A stretch of 64,000 nucleotides of DNA. Origin: Paenibacillus sp. S150 (GTDB taxonomy: Bacteria > Bacillota > Bacilli > Paenibacillales > Paenibacillaceae). The notes below the pieces were generated by a model. That model did no database searches. It was given only the letters and a program-made list of their open reading frames with translations, and was not told the origin of the DNA. The stretch lies in contig NZ_JACBYI010000019.1 in the NCBI RefSeq assembly GCF_019352175.1, forward strand, positions 1-64,000, read 5' to 3'. Within the stretch, counting starts at the first letter, position 1, and every line of letters begins with the position of its first letter. Both the position numbers and the translations under genes were made by a program. Positions 17,802 to 26,686 of this stretch are shown here, in pieces.

Positions 17802-20800
17802 TTACCTGGTTACGTTAATCTGCACCTGCTGCGGGCGGTACACTGCCAGCAAGTTCCCTTCCCGGTCCGCCGCGAACATAACCGTCCGCTCCCGCTCCAG
17901 AACAAAGGCATAGGCTGCTCCGCTGGCGGCATCGCGTACGGAAATTTCGGCATTGCTGCCATACTCGGAGACAAAAATGTAAAGACTTCCCTCCCGGAAT
18001 GCCAGCTTGCGCCCATACACGCCCGGCAGCTCCCCGCCTTGCAGCCATTCCAGCGGAGCCGTGATTCCGGCCGTCTCAATAGCTGATTGGTACATCGCCT
18101 GAATCGGCTCCCAGCGCTCATTCAGTTCCAGCGGCAACGGACAATAGATGAAACGGCCCGCACCGATTGCAATCTCCACAGGCTCCTGCTCACCGTCCTG
18201 TCCTGCAAGCCGTTCTATGGACAAGCTGCTGATCTTCCGCTCCCCGAACGCCGCCGGATAGAGGCTCCCGCCAAGCTTCAGCATCTCTTCACGGAGAATA
18301 TTGCCCGGTTCTGTACGCCCAAGCTCTCCGCTCAGCCGGTGCTGTGCAGGACCCCAATGCTCATCCAGACGCAAGGGACCGTTCCACAGCACCGTACTGC
18401 CCCGGCGGGCCAGCCCGACCAGCCGCTCAAAGGCCTCATCGGCAAAATTATGTGCGCTTGGCACAATAATCAGCTTGGCCGGCTGCCGCTCCAGCGCCTC
18501 CAGATGGTATTCCCCTATGCCCCGCGGATGTACATTCATCCCGAAGGTCAGCGTACGCAAAGCCCGCGTCGTCGCTTCAAACGCCAGCTTGCGGTTGGAG
18601 AAATCATTCGAGAAGGGATAAACAACGGCGATATCCTCCAGCTCGCGCTCCTCGAACAACCCGCCAATCTCAGCCATGAAGCTGCCGAAGTCATAGGAGA
18701 CATCCGCTTCCGGTTTCTGGGTTCCGTCCGCCCGCAGCGCCCCGATATTGGATTCGTTGGCATTGTTCATGAAATAATTCGTGTTCCAGATCCACTGTAC
18801 CGCACCCGCGCCGCCTGTAGAGAAGGAATAAGCATATTTGCGCTCCAGAATATTGCGCAGCTCCTCTTCCGTTCGCTTGGCCATCCCGTCGGGATGCTGG
18901 ACATGCATAATTCCCGTTTCCTGAATCAGATTCGGCTTATCCGGAGATTTAGTAAAAATCCCGTCCCAGCCCAGATGATCCAGCTGCCACCAGGTGTGGA
19001 CCGTCGTATAATCCACGGCTTCGGCATAGAAGAAAGGCGAAGGGCGCTGCGAAGCTATGCCTTCGTCCTGGCCCACCGTGGCCAGCTGTGCCGGGTCCGA
19101 GCGGCGGATGGTTCCGATCAGCTGGGATGCCCAGCGGTTATGGACATCCATGCTGAACAGGGTGTAATCCAGCCAGCGCAGCCATTTCTTCGGTTGAACG
19201 ACACTTTGGAAATACTTGTCATCCGGGTCGGGAGCCTGCGCCGCCCCGAAGGAGGGGAGCTGTCCCGGCGTCATGTTCCAGCGCTCCTGCAGCCGGCTGA
19301 CGTCATTGCCGAACCGCTCGCGCAGCCACTCGCTCCAAGCCTTCTGCTCGAACTGATCCCCCGCTGTCACCGGACCTTCGAACACTCTGCGCGGGTGAAA
19401 CAGCGACGGCTCGTTGATCAGATCCCAATGGACATTGGTCGTCCCTTTCTGGCGGGAAACAACAGAAGCGACAAACCGTTTCTGCGCTTCCACCGACCGC
19501 GGGTCCAGATAGGGATTTTCGCCCTCCCATGCTTCCGGGGCAAAGGAGAAGAAGGTGAAAACCACCTCAAGCTCATGCCGCTTGGCGGTAAGCACGAAGG
19601 CATCCACCGCCCTCATCACATCTTCGGCGGCATGGCCGTCGGCGAACATGATCATCCGGTAACCGGTCCAGATTCCGGTGCGGATCAGATTGATCCCGGC
19701 GCGCTTCATCTCCGCCATATCGCGTTCCCAGCGCTCCACATTGGGAAGATGCAGGAACTTGCGCGATACATCCGAGGTCATATAGGTCATGCCGACTATC
19801 GGCACAGGCTTGCCGCCTCTGCGGAAGTAATCGCGGTCCGTCTTCAGCGGCTCGCCGCTCTGCAGCAAGGAACGGTCCATGCCCCAGAAGGCCTGCCTCA
19901 ATATTCTCGTCTCGCCTGCAGCGGATACGGCTTCGCAGACAACCCGGTACAAGCCCGGCTCCGCCTGCAGCGGTACAGGCATGCGCACAAACTGCAAATC
20001 GGGCGCCTCCGGCCCCGCTGCAAGCGCTGCGCTGCCGGACCAGAGCGGCGCAGCTGCACCGTCCCGGCTCACTTCAAGCCGGAAGCTCCAGCGGCCGGCC
20101 GGAGCCGAGGTGCGGGAGAGCGATTGCAGCTGCACCGTAAGCGCCGGCTGCTCGCCCGGCTCGTACACGGCGAAGCTGCTCTTCAGCCACAGCTCTGTCG
20201 CTCCATAGGAGGTGAAGCGGGCCAGCTCTTGCAGCAGCGCGCCTCCGCCCTTGTTCCAGAACCCCTCTTCCAGCGTCTGATTAATCAGAACCCAGCGGCC
20301 GCCCGCGTATTCTCCCTTGTACAGCTCCAGCAGAACAACAGGTGCGGAACGCTCACGCTGCCGGCCGTCCACTCCGGTAAGCAGCGGATAGATGAACATA
20401 TCCATCGGCCCGCAGGCACCCATTTCCTCGGGGATATCGCTTTTCTTGCTCGGATGCAGTGTCAGGCCCCATGCCGGAGCGATGCCGAACAGCTCCTCTT
20501 TTCCCAGGAGCAGCGGAAATTCGGCGGAAGTCTGCAGCGATTGCACCGGAGCCGGATCAACCGCCAGCGCGTCATGAATGTTCAAGAGCTGATGGTAAGC
20601 CACCTGCTGCCTTTCAATGCTCCACTCGCCGCCCTTGCGCGTCACCGGCTCACGGTAAGGAATTCCTCCTGCATGCACCAGCCCTCCGCCGCTGCGCAGG
20701 TGGTCAACAATGGCATTCCAGGCGTCTTTGGGGAAATAGGGTCCATGGAGATGAACGAGCGTATCCCAGCCGCCATCCTGCAATCTCGCCGCCAAATTTG

Positions 20801-20906
20801 ATGCATCAGCCAGTTCAGCCCAGCCCCTCAAGGCTTCCAGCTCCTGATCTGCAGGCCTGCTGCCGGCATAAGGAAATGTTTGGTCATAAAATACAAGAAT
20901 GTTCAT
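17802..20906 (-). CDS. Large clan GH-A glycoside hydrolase (beta-galactosidase-like, family unclear)
   Basis: A 1034-aa multidomain protein. Residues 1-210 resemble a glutamine-amidotransferase-like/beta-galactosidase trimerisation fold, and about 235-345 form a beta-sandwich. About 355-700 form a TIM barrel with the probable acid/base Glu499 (WDLINEPS) and nucleophile Glu663 (NLIQETGI), the clan GH-A arrangement. The last 330 residues hold a second Rossmann-like domain (about 750-850) and a small beta-domain. No signal peptide. The start has GGAGGCAATC just upstream. It does not clearly match GH2, GH35 or GH42 in domain order, so family and substrate remain open. Confidence 0.75.
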   Translation of the reverse strand: MNILVFYDQTFPYAGSRPADQELEALRGWAELADASNLAARLQDGGWDTLVHLHGPYFPKDAWNAIVDHLRSGGGLVHAGGIPYREPVTRKGGEWSIERQQVAYHQLLNIHDALAVDPAPVQSLQTSAEFPLLLGKEELFGIAPAWGLTLHPSKKSDIPEEMGACGPMDMFIYPLLTGVDGRQRERSAPVVLLELYKGEYAGGRWVLINQTLEEGFWNKGGGALLQELARFTSYGATELWLKSSFAVYEPGEQPALTVQLQSLSRTSAPAGRWSFRLEVSRDGAAAPLWSGSAALAAGPEAPDLQFVRMPVPLQAEPGLYRVVCEAVSAAGETRILRQAFWGMDRSLLQSGEPLKTDRDYFRRGGKPVPIVGMTYMTSDVSRKFLHLPNVERWERDMAEMKRAGINLIRTGIWTGYRMIMFADGHAAEDVMRAVDAFVLTAKRHELEVVFTFFSFAPEAWEGENPYLDPRSVEAQKRFVASVVSRQKGTTNVHWDLINEPSLFHPRRVFEGPVTAGDQFEQKAWSEWLRERFGNDVSRLQERWNMTPGQLPSFGAAQAPDPDDKYFQSVVQPKKWLRWLDYTLFSMDVHNRWASQLIGTIRRSDPAQLATVGQDEGIASQRPSPFFYAEAVDYTTVHTWWQLDHLGWDGIFTKSPDKPNLIQETGIMHVQHPDGMAKRTEEELRNILERKYAYSFSTGGAGAVQWIWNTNYFMNNANESNIGALRADGTQKPEADVSYDFGSFMAEIGGLFEERELEDIAVVYPFSNDFSNRKLAFEATTRALRTLTFGMNVHPRGIGEYHLEALERQPAKLIIVPSAHNFADEAFERLVGLARRGSTVLWNGPLRLDEHWGPAQHRLSGELGRTEPGNILREEMLKLGGSLYPAAFGERKISSLSIERLAGQDGEQEPVEIAIGAGRFIYCPLPLELNERWEPIQAMYQSAIETAGITAPLEWLQGGELPGVYGRKLAFREGSLYIFVSEYGSNAEISVRDAASGAAYAFVLERERTVMFAADREGNLLAVYRPQQVQINVTR

Positions 20907-20936
20907 GATTGCCTCCGTTTTCTGTGAAGTCCTATG

Positions 20937-22124
20937 TTATGAATAGCTCAGTATTGTATCTAAAATAATGTCCGCCGCCCGTATGACTTCCCCGGCTTCG
21001 ACCCATTCATCCGCAGTATGCGCCTGCCCGATGTCTCCCGGCCCGAACACGACCGCAGGAATGCCGACTCTGGCCAGCTTGCTGGCATCGCTGCAATAGG
21101 CCGCTCCCAGTACCCGGGCCTGTCCGTTCAGCCGCTGTGCGGAAGACTGCAAATGCCGGACAACCTCCGCTTCAACCGCCGTATCCAGCGCATAATCAAT
21201 AATAAACGGTGCGCTGACGGCAAGCTTCAGCCGGGGGTCCTTAAGCTGCAGCTCTTCAAGCCGCTTCTTCATCGCCCGGTGCACCTCCAGCGGCTCCTCT
21301 CCGGGGACCGTTCTGCGGTCAACGGTGATCCGGCAAAATCCGGGAACCGTATTTGGCGCAACGCCTCCCTCAATCAGGCTGACGCAATGGGTTGGCGGCC
21401 CCGTCAGCGGGTGCGCCAGCGGAGGATACACAGTGCGCCCGTATTCCCGCAGATAGCCCAGCACATCGACCATTTTGTCAATGGCATTGATGCCGAGATC
21501 CGGATTCGAGCTGTGCACGGATATGCCTTGAACGTCAACATAGAAACGGCAGCAGCCCTTATGCGCGGCAATCAGCTCCAGCCCGGTAGGCTCGCCGACA
21601 ATGGCCCCGGCATAACTCCCGGCCTTGTCCTTCAAGGCCGCAGCCAGTGCGGATACACCGCGGTACGTGATTTCCTCATCCACAACAGCGGCCAGCTGCA
21701 CATTCAGCGGAGGCCTCACACCGCCAAGCGCCAAAGCCTCCACAGCGGCCAGCATGGCCGCAAGCGAAGCTTTCGTATCGCAGGCTCCCCGCCCGTACAC
21801 TTTTCCTTCCTTAAGCTCGGCACCGTAGGGCGCGATGCCCATTCCCTGCACCTGCACCGTATCCATATGCGCTTCCAGCAGGAGCGTTCGGGGGGAGGCT
21901 CCGGGCAGAGTGCCGATAACATTGCTGCGGCTCCCTTCGACAGGCTGCACTTCACAGGGAAGGTCCAGACGCCTGAAAAAACGCTTCACATACTCCCCTA
22001 CTGCCTGTTCGCCCATGCCGCCGGGAAATCCCGGATTAATGCTGGGAATGCGCACCAGCTCCTGCAAGATTTCGATGACCCGGCCGCCCTCCACTTCAGC
22101 TCCTGCCGTCCCTGCGCGCTCCAT
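20937..22124 (-). CDS. M20-family amidohydrolase (ArgE/DapE-like)
   Basis: A 395-aa zinc-dependent deacylase or peptidase. Metal-site motifs are EAHMDTV, GRGACDTKAS, VDEEITY (catalytic Glu-Glu) and IVGEPTG, with a final His in IGQAHTADEW. A dimerisation domain lies in the middle. ATG at 22124 starts one base after the RidA stop codon; the frame is open to 22139 but that start would overlap. It could remove an acyl or amino-acid group from the substrate of this locus, for instance an N-acetyl or Asn-linked moiety; this is inference. Confidence 0.87.
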   Translation of the reverse strand: MERAGTAGAEVEGGRVIEILQELVRIPSINPGFPGGMGEQAVGEYVKRFFRRLDLPCEVQPVEGSRSNVIGTLPGASPRTLLLEAHMDTVQVQGMGIAPYGAELKEGKVYGRGACDTKASLAAMLAAVEALALGGVRPPLNVQLAAVVDEEITYRGVSALAAALKDKAGSYAGAIVGEPTGLELIAAHKGCCRFYVDVQGISVHSSNPDLGINAIDKMVDVLGYLREYGRTVYPPLAHPLTGPPTHCVSLIEGGVAPNTVPGFCRITVDRRTVPGEEPLEVHRAMKKRLEELQLKDPRLKLAVSAPFIIDYALDTAVEAEVVRHLQSSAQRLNGQARVLGAAYCSDASKLARVGIPAVVFGPGDIGQAHTADEWVEAGEVIRAADIILDTILSYS

Positions 22125-22125
22125 C

Positions 22126-22587
22126 CTACTCCACCTCAACTATGAGTTCAATCTCGACAGGAGTGTTAAAAGGCAGCTCATTGGCTGAAATGGCGGAGCG
22201 GGCATGCTTGCCCTTATCGCCCAGCGCGCTTACCAGCAGGTCAGAGGCTCCGTTGATTACATAAGGCTGCTCCACAAAGCCGTCAGCCGAATTCACAAAG
22301 GCCAGCATTTTGACCACCTGCTTAATCCGGTCCAACTCGCCGAGATGCTGCTTCAGCACAGCCAGAAGGTTGACGGCGACTTGTCTCGCCGCTTCATAGC
22401 CCTGCTCCACGGTCAGATCACTGCCGATCTTGCCGGTATACATCAGCACACCGTCAATACGGCAATCGTTGCCGGACGTATACACCACCTTGCCGACCTG
22501 CTTCGCCGGAACGTAATTGGCCACCGCTGCCGGAACCTCTCCCAGCTTAATTCCCAGCTTCTCCAGCCTTGCCTCCACTTGTCCCAT
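22126..22587 (-). CDS. RidA/YjgF-family protein
   Basis: A 153-aa member of the RidA superfamily, which usually hydrolyses reactive enamine/imine intermediates. The C-terminal block carries ARSAISANELPFNTPVEIE, with the family Arg and Glu. The domain variant resembles the longer YjgH/YoaB-like type. It is the first gene of the minus-strand glycan operon, with AAAGGACGG about 7 nt before ATG, and is followed immediately by the M20 hydrolase, suggesting amino-acid-linked chemistry. Confidence 0.85.
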   Translation of the reverse strand: MGQVEARLEKLGIKLGEVPAAVANYVPAKQVGKVVYTSGNDCRIDGVLMYTGKIGSDLTVEQGYEAARQVAVNLLAVLKQHLGELDRIKQVVKMLAFVNSADGFVEQPYVINGASDLLVSALGDKGKHARSAISANELPFNTPVEIELIVEVE

Positions 22588-22918
22588 TGCTGATCCGTCC
22601 TTTCTCCGCCTTGCATATTCGCAGAACTCCAGTTCCCGATCCTTTAATGCTCCGATTACCGACGCTTCGACACTCCATAATTAATTTTGTTATTTTCGTT
22701 AGGTTATGATACAATACCGTTATTGAAATCAGTTTACTTTCTTCCCGTCGTCCCGTCAATTCCCAAATAACGCTGCCAGCTACATAGCAAGGATTGTACT
22801 GCTGCTATTGCTTGATATTGCTCTCTATTGCTGCTTGGGGCAGTCATTTTCACTAACGTTAGTTTCATGGAAGCTAACAACGCCTCCGTTTGGATATCTA
22901 TGACAGGAGTGTTATTCG
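22588..22918. promoter_or_regulatory. Divergent region RidA operon / lacI with candidate operator
   Basis: A 12-bp perfect palindrome ACTAACGTTAGT lies at 22852-22863, 55 bp before the LacI-family start. A related half-site CGTTAGG is at 22697-22703, nearer the RidA operon. LacI-family proteins bind palindromes with a central CG, so both are candidate operators. No other gene lies in this 331-bp stretch. Confidence 0.6.
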
Positions 22919-23968
22919 ATGACCCGTAAAATTTCTACCCAGACCCTGGCCGACCAGCTTGGTCTATCCAAATATGCCGTTTCCAGAGCCCTGAGCGGCA
23001 AATCCGGAGTGAGTGAAGCAACGCGCGCCCGGGTGGTGGAGTTGGCACGCACGCTGGGCTATCAGCATTCCGCTTCCGCGGCGGTTCCGCAGGCTTTTCC
23101 CGAAGACTCCTCCTCGTTGTTCGTGCTGATTTGCGTAAATCAGCTGAACCGCGGCGAGCGCCATTACTGGGAACGCGTGCTTGGCGGCATGGTCTCCGCC
23201 TCCAGTGAGCGGGGCTGGCATCATGTGATTATATCTCCCTCTCTGGCCGATGTTCCGGATGGAACGCCCCCGGAGAAAGCTGTCGCCCCTCATCTCGACT
23301 GGCGCAGCTGCGCAGGGATTGCCGTTATGGGCTCATTCACTTACCCGACTCTGCGCATCCTGGAGAGCACGGGCAAACCGCTCGTGCTTGTCGATCACCA
23401 TGATCCGCTGCTGCGATGCGACAAAGTTACCAACGATAATATCGAAGCCGGCGCAGCAATCGCCCGTCATTTACTCTCTCTCGGCTGCCGCAGAATCGGA
23501 TATATAGGCGACCTGGGCGTGACGCCAAGCTTTGCAGAGCGCAAAGCCGGCATCAGGCTGGCGCTCGAAAATTACGCCTCAATGGAAATCCCCCTGCTTG
23601 ATTGGGGCATCCCCTACGAGCAGAAGAACTGGAGCGATAAGCTTCCAGGCTGGATGGAGCAATTGGAGCAATTGCCCCCCTCCCGGCAGCCGGACGGCTG
23701 GATCGGGGCCAATGACGACATTGCCATCCAATGGATGAACAGGCTCAAGGAGAGCGGGCTGAAGGTGCCCGAAGATTGCCGGGTCGCCGGCATCGACAAC
23801 GTCTATGCAGCCACACAGTCCTCTCCTGAATTGACCACCATCCATCTCTCCAAGGAAGAGATGGGCCAGCGGGCTATCGAAGCGCTGCAGCGGCGCCTGG
23901 AGCGCCCCGGCACTCCTATGGAAAGGATTATGCTGGCCACAAGCCTGATTACGCGCGGCTCGACTTGA
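22919..23968 (+). CDS. LacI-family transcriptional regulator
   Basis: A 349-aa repressor. The N-terminal helix-turn-helix has STQTLADQLGLSKYAVSRAL (residues 5-24) and the hinge; the periplasmic-binding-like sugar domain fills the rest. The C-terminus has the usual VPEDCRVAGIDN and LTTIHL motifs. The start has AGGAG 9 nt upstream. It is divergent from the RidA-glycosidase run and convergent with the fucosidase, so it is the probable local repressor. Confidence 0.92.
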   Translation: MTRKISTQTLADQLGLSKYAVSRALSGKSGVSEATRARVVELARTLGYQHSASAAVPQAFPEDSSSLFVLICVNQLNRGERHYWERVLGGMVSASSERGWHHVIISPSLADVPDGTPPEKAVAPHLDWRSCAGIAVMGSFTYPTLRILESTGKPLVLVDHHDPLLRCDKVTNDNIEAGAAIARHLLSLGCRRIGYIGDLGVTPSFAERKAGIRLALENYASMEIPLLDWGIPYEQKNWSDKLPGWMEQLEQLPPSRQPDGWIGANDDIAIQWMNRLKESGLKVPEDCRVAGIDNVYAATQSSPELTTIHLSKEEMGQRAIEALQRRLERPGTPMERIMLATSLITRGST

Positions 23969-24015
23969 CCTGCTGGTTACAATGCGGGCGCTGAAGCGCC
24001 GGTCTCAATAAGCAA

Positions 24016-24058
24016 AAGCCAAACAATCCGGGCCGCAGGGTCCGGACTGTTTGGCTTG
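24016..24058. terminator. Bidirectional terminator between lacI-type gene and fucosidase
   Basis: A long stem AGCCAAACAATCCGG / CCGGACTGTTTGGCT with one mismatch. On the minus strand it is followed by TTTTGCTTATT, ending the fucosidase transcript; on the plus strand the T tract is weak. Confidence 0.75.
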
Positions 24059-24087
24059 CTGCGGCCTATATTCCTTATCCGGAGCCG

Positions 24088-25455
24088 TCAGCGTTCCTTG
24101 CCGTCCGCGAATACCGATGTGCCCCGCTGGCCTCGCGCCCATTCCGCTACACGGGCCGGGTCGCCCTCCCACAGACGTTCGCGCCCCCATGAATTGGTTT
24201 CCGGTTTGCCTTCGCATTCCACCCGGATGACGGGAAACAAGCGCGTCGGCGCTTCCGCAGGCAGTCCCTTGATGATCAGCTCATCTCCGTTTTGTTCAAA
24301 ATCCAGAGACTGCCCTGTCGTCAGCAGAGCTGCTGATTTCACCTTGCTGGTCAAATCGGCCATTCTCATGACGGGACGCCCATCCCAGAAACGGATAATC
24401 AGATAAAGGAAGTTTTCCCTGGTGGTCTGCCTGCCTCTTGTAATGAATTCGGTAAGGGAACCGCCGTCGGAGCCATAAATCGCCTCGCCGTGAACCTCCA
24501 GCCACCTGCCGATTTCCAGAGCGCGCTCCACAAACTCCGGAGGCAGTTGTCCATCCGCCGTAGGGCCGACATTCAACAGCAGGTTTCCGCCATGCGCACC
24601 GCCCTTCTCTGCGCATTCGCAAAGCATATCAAGCAAATAATCCGCCGGACGCCACCTTTCTCCGATGACATGGCTCCAAAGTCGCCAGGTCGTGACTTGG
24701 CAGGATTCCCAAAGCCGCTTCCGATCGGCTACAATCAGATGCTCGGGGGTTCCGAAATCACCCAGCGTGTCGGAATTGCCCGCACCGATGCCGCCATCGG
24801 CCCGATAGCCGTCATGGGTGCTGGAGTAGCCCAGCCGGTTGTTAATCAGAATGCCCGGCTGCAGCCTGCGCATCTCCTCCAGCAGTTCAACGCTCTGCAG
24901 ATCATCGGCATTTCTCGGCCATACCCCGTCGAAGAAGAAATGGTCAATCTGCCCGTAATTGGTCAGCAGCTCCTTCACCTGATTGTGAAGATAAGTGCGG
25001 ACCTTCTCCCAGCCCTCCGGGTCCCTGGCAGGGCCGTCGAAATAAGCAGGAAGACGCCAGTCAATCCAGGAATAGTAAAGACCTATCTTCAGTCCGGCTT
25101 TACGAAATGCCTCCACATATTCGCGGACAAAATCCCTTTGCGGAGCTTGCCTCGCGCTGGAATAATCGGTATATGCGCTGTCCCACATGCAATAACCGTC
25201 ATGATGTCTTGTCGTAAAGCAGGCATATTTGAACCCTGCCTTTCCGGCCGTTTCCGCCCACAGCCCGGGATTAAAATGCCGGGGATTCCAGGCGATGGCC
25301 TGCTCTGCGTATTCTTGCTGGTCCAGGTGCTCACGAAACAAAATCTGCTCGCCGCGTCCATACTGCGCATAAGGGCCCCAATGGATAAACAGGCCGTAAC
25401 GGCTGTCGGTGAACCATTTCCAGTCATCCCGAACGGTGAAGGGTGGCGTTGTCAT
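24088..25455 (-). CDS. Glycoside hydrolase family 29 alpha-L-fucosidase
   Basis: A 455-aa GH29 enzyme without a signal peptide. The N-terminal TIM barrel has the family motifs YGLFIHWGPYA, FTTRHHDGY and HFFFDGVWP, whose Asp176 is the likely nucleophile. A C-terminal beta-sandwich with GGNLLLNVGPTADGQ follows at about residue 270 onward. The start has GGAAGGAAGC about 5 nt upstream. It is convergent with the LacI gene and transcribed alone. It would remove fucose from imported glycans, fitting with the mannosidase genes nearby. Confidence 0.93.
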   Translation of the reverse strand: MTTPPFTVRDDWKWFTDSRYGLFIHWGPYAQYGRGEQILFREHLDQQEYAEQAIAWNPRHFNPGLWAETAGKAGFKYACFTTRHHDGYCMWDSAYTDYSSARQAPQRDFVREYVEAFRKAGLKIGLYYSWIDWRLPAYFDGPARDPEGWEKVRTYLHNQVKELLTNYGQIDHFFFDGVWPRNADDLQSVELLEEMRRLQPGILINNRLGYSSTHDGYRADGGIGAGNSDTLGDFGTPEHLIVADRKRLWESCQVTTWRLWSHVIGERWRPADYLLDMLCECAEKGGAHGGNLLLNVGPTADGQLPPEFVERALEIGRWLEVHGEAIYGSDGGSLTEFITRGRQTTRENFLYLIIRFWDGRPVMRMADLTSKVKSAALLTTGQSLDFEQNGDELIIKGLPAEAPTRLFPVIRVECEGKPETNSWGRERLWEGDPARVAEWARGQRGTSVFADGKER

Positions 25456-25607
25456 TTTCAGCTTCCTTCCGCATTATGTTTTTTAGTTCTTGTGATTTTA
25501 CGAGACCCATTGTAGCACCGCCGCCCCGGGGCAAATATTATACTTTTTAATAGTGCCTATTATTGAAGCTGCCCGATGCCCATCATAAGCAGCTGTGAAG
25601 CGCACCA

Positions 25608-25680
25608 GGTGGAAACGGCTTCGCCGTCCTTATAAGAACGGTATCTGTTTCAGCGAAAAAGATAAGGCTAATGTATAGCG
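25608..25680. repeat. ~75-bp palindromic repeat, copy e
   Basis: GGAAACGGCTTCGCCGTCC with complementary GAACGG and CTGTTTC arms, ending AAAGATAAGGCTAAT. It is followed by GCGTGAAACATATAAATTCTTATCTTT, here an uninterrupted version of the site that carries a MITE near 27373. The rest of 25456-25705 shows nothing else. Confidence 0.8.
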
Positions 25681-25705
25681 TGAAACATATAAATTCTTAT
25701 CTTTG

Positions 25706-25757
25706 CAAAAAAACACCTCCCGCATTTGCGGAAGGTGCCGTTATGCGGGAGGTGCCT
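25706..25757 (-). terminator. Terminator of the HEAT-like gene
   Basis: On the minus strand a perfect 12-bp stem CACCTCCCGCAT / ATGCGGGAGGTG is followed by seven T. Confidence 0.88.
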
Positions 25758-25784
25758 CTATTTCTTCCATGCGCCCGCATACTT

Positions 25785-26226
25785 TTAACGGTATTTCGGG
25801 TCGGCTTCCGTTTCGATCCAGGCGAGCGCCGCCTGCTTAACAGCTTCATTTCCGTCCCGGTCATACAGTTTGCACAGACTTTCAATGATATCAAACCGGA
25901 TCAAGCTGCCGTTCTTTTCCGTTTCAGCCTGTTCAAACCGCAGCGCCAGCCCGCTTAACAGCATTTGCTTCTGCCGTTCTCCGGCCAGCCCGATTTTCCA
26001 CAGCGATTGCAGGCTGTGTCTGGCGGTAACAAAACGCTTGTCTTTCGTGACCCCCATAATCGCGGCAAAATCATTCAGCATCCGGCCCTCGGGACCGTTT
26101 ACGGCCAAATTGCACAATAACTGGGCGGCGGCGGACCTTCTGTGATTATCCGCAAAAGGCCCTTTTCTGAAACTAATTCATTTACAGATTCCTGGATAAC
26201 CGCTTTGAATTTCTCGTTAAGATTCA
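25785..26226 (-). pseudogene. Frameshifted small helical protein (HEAT-like), unknown function
   Basis: The 5' frame from ATG 26226 reads MNLNEKFKAVIQESVNELVSE and then runs to an early stop. A shift of one base near 26140-26165 enters a second frame (ADNHRRSAAAQLLCNLAVNG...) that continues to TAA at 25785. Joined, the product would be about 147 aa, all helical, with HEAT-like pairs such as FDIIESLCKLYDRDGNEAVK. Either a recent frameshift or a sequencing error. The 110-codon downstream frame alone has no good start. I do not recognise a function. Confidence 0.6.
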
Positions 26227-26686
26227 TATTGAAAATATCTGTACTATACAAGATAAAATTCAAATTAACCATCACCGATTTTAGGTTTACTTTTCAAAGT
26301 ATATTTAGGTTTGGCAAAAAATAAATGCCGTCTTCTATTCGCGTATATACCTGCACTGGACACAGGTTATAGTCTAATCAACGTTTTATAAGAAGCAGCA
26401 TTACTCTGTTTATGAGCGTGAAAGCAAAGTCATCTAGACAAGTGGAACGGCTACGCCGTCCTTGACCGGGCAGCGCAGCTGTTTGCATTTCAGGTGTAAG
26501 GCTGGCTGCGGTTCCCTGGCTCTCCGGTTCCCCTGGCCGGCTGAAGCTCTTCCTCCCCGATCCTCCAGGCCTTCCTGCTCAGACCCGGCGGCTAAACCCA
26601 AGTGAAAAAAGTAAACTTAATCCCCACATTCCCTTTTTCGCTTGCGTCAGCGGGAAAATGGATTCCTAATCGATCCGTTTCTCTCT
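26227..26686. other. Non-coding stretch with decayed palindrome
   Basis: About 460 bp. An AT-rich part (26227-26400) is followed by a decayed palindromic repeat (26438-26480, GTGGAACGGCTACGCCGTCC) and a GC-rich part (26480-26600). No gene is supported. Confidence 0.5.

Noticed and set aside
18087..20801. 904-codon plus-strand frame opposite the large glycosidase, and similar long antisense frames opposite GH3, GH125 and the membrane AraC gene
   Set aside because: They mirror GC-rich codon use of the true genes, have no ribosome sites and show no recognisable motifs.
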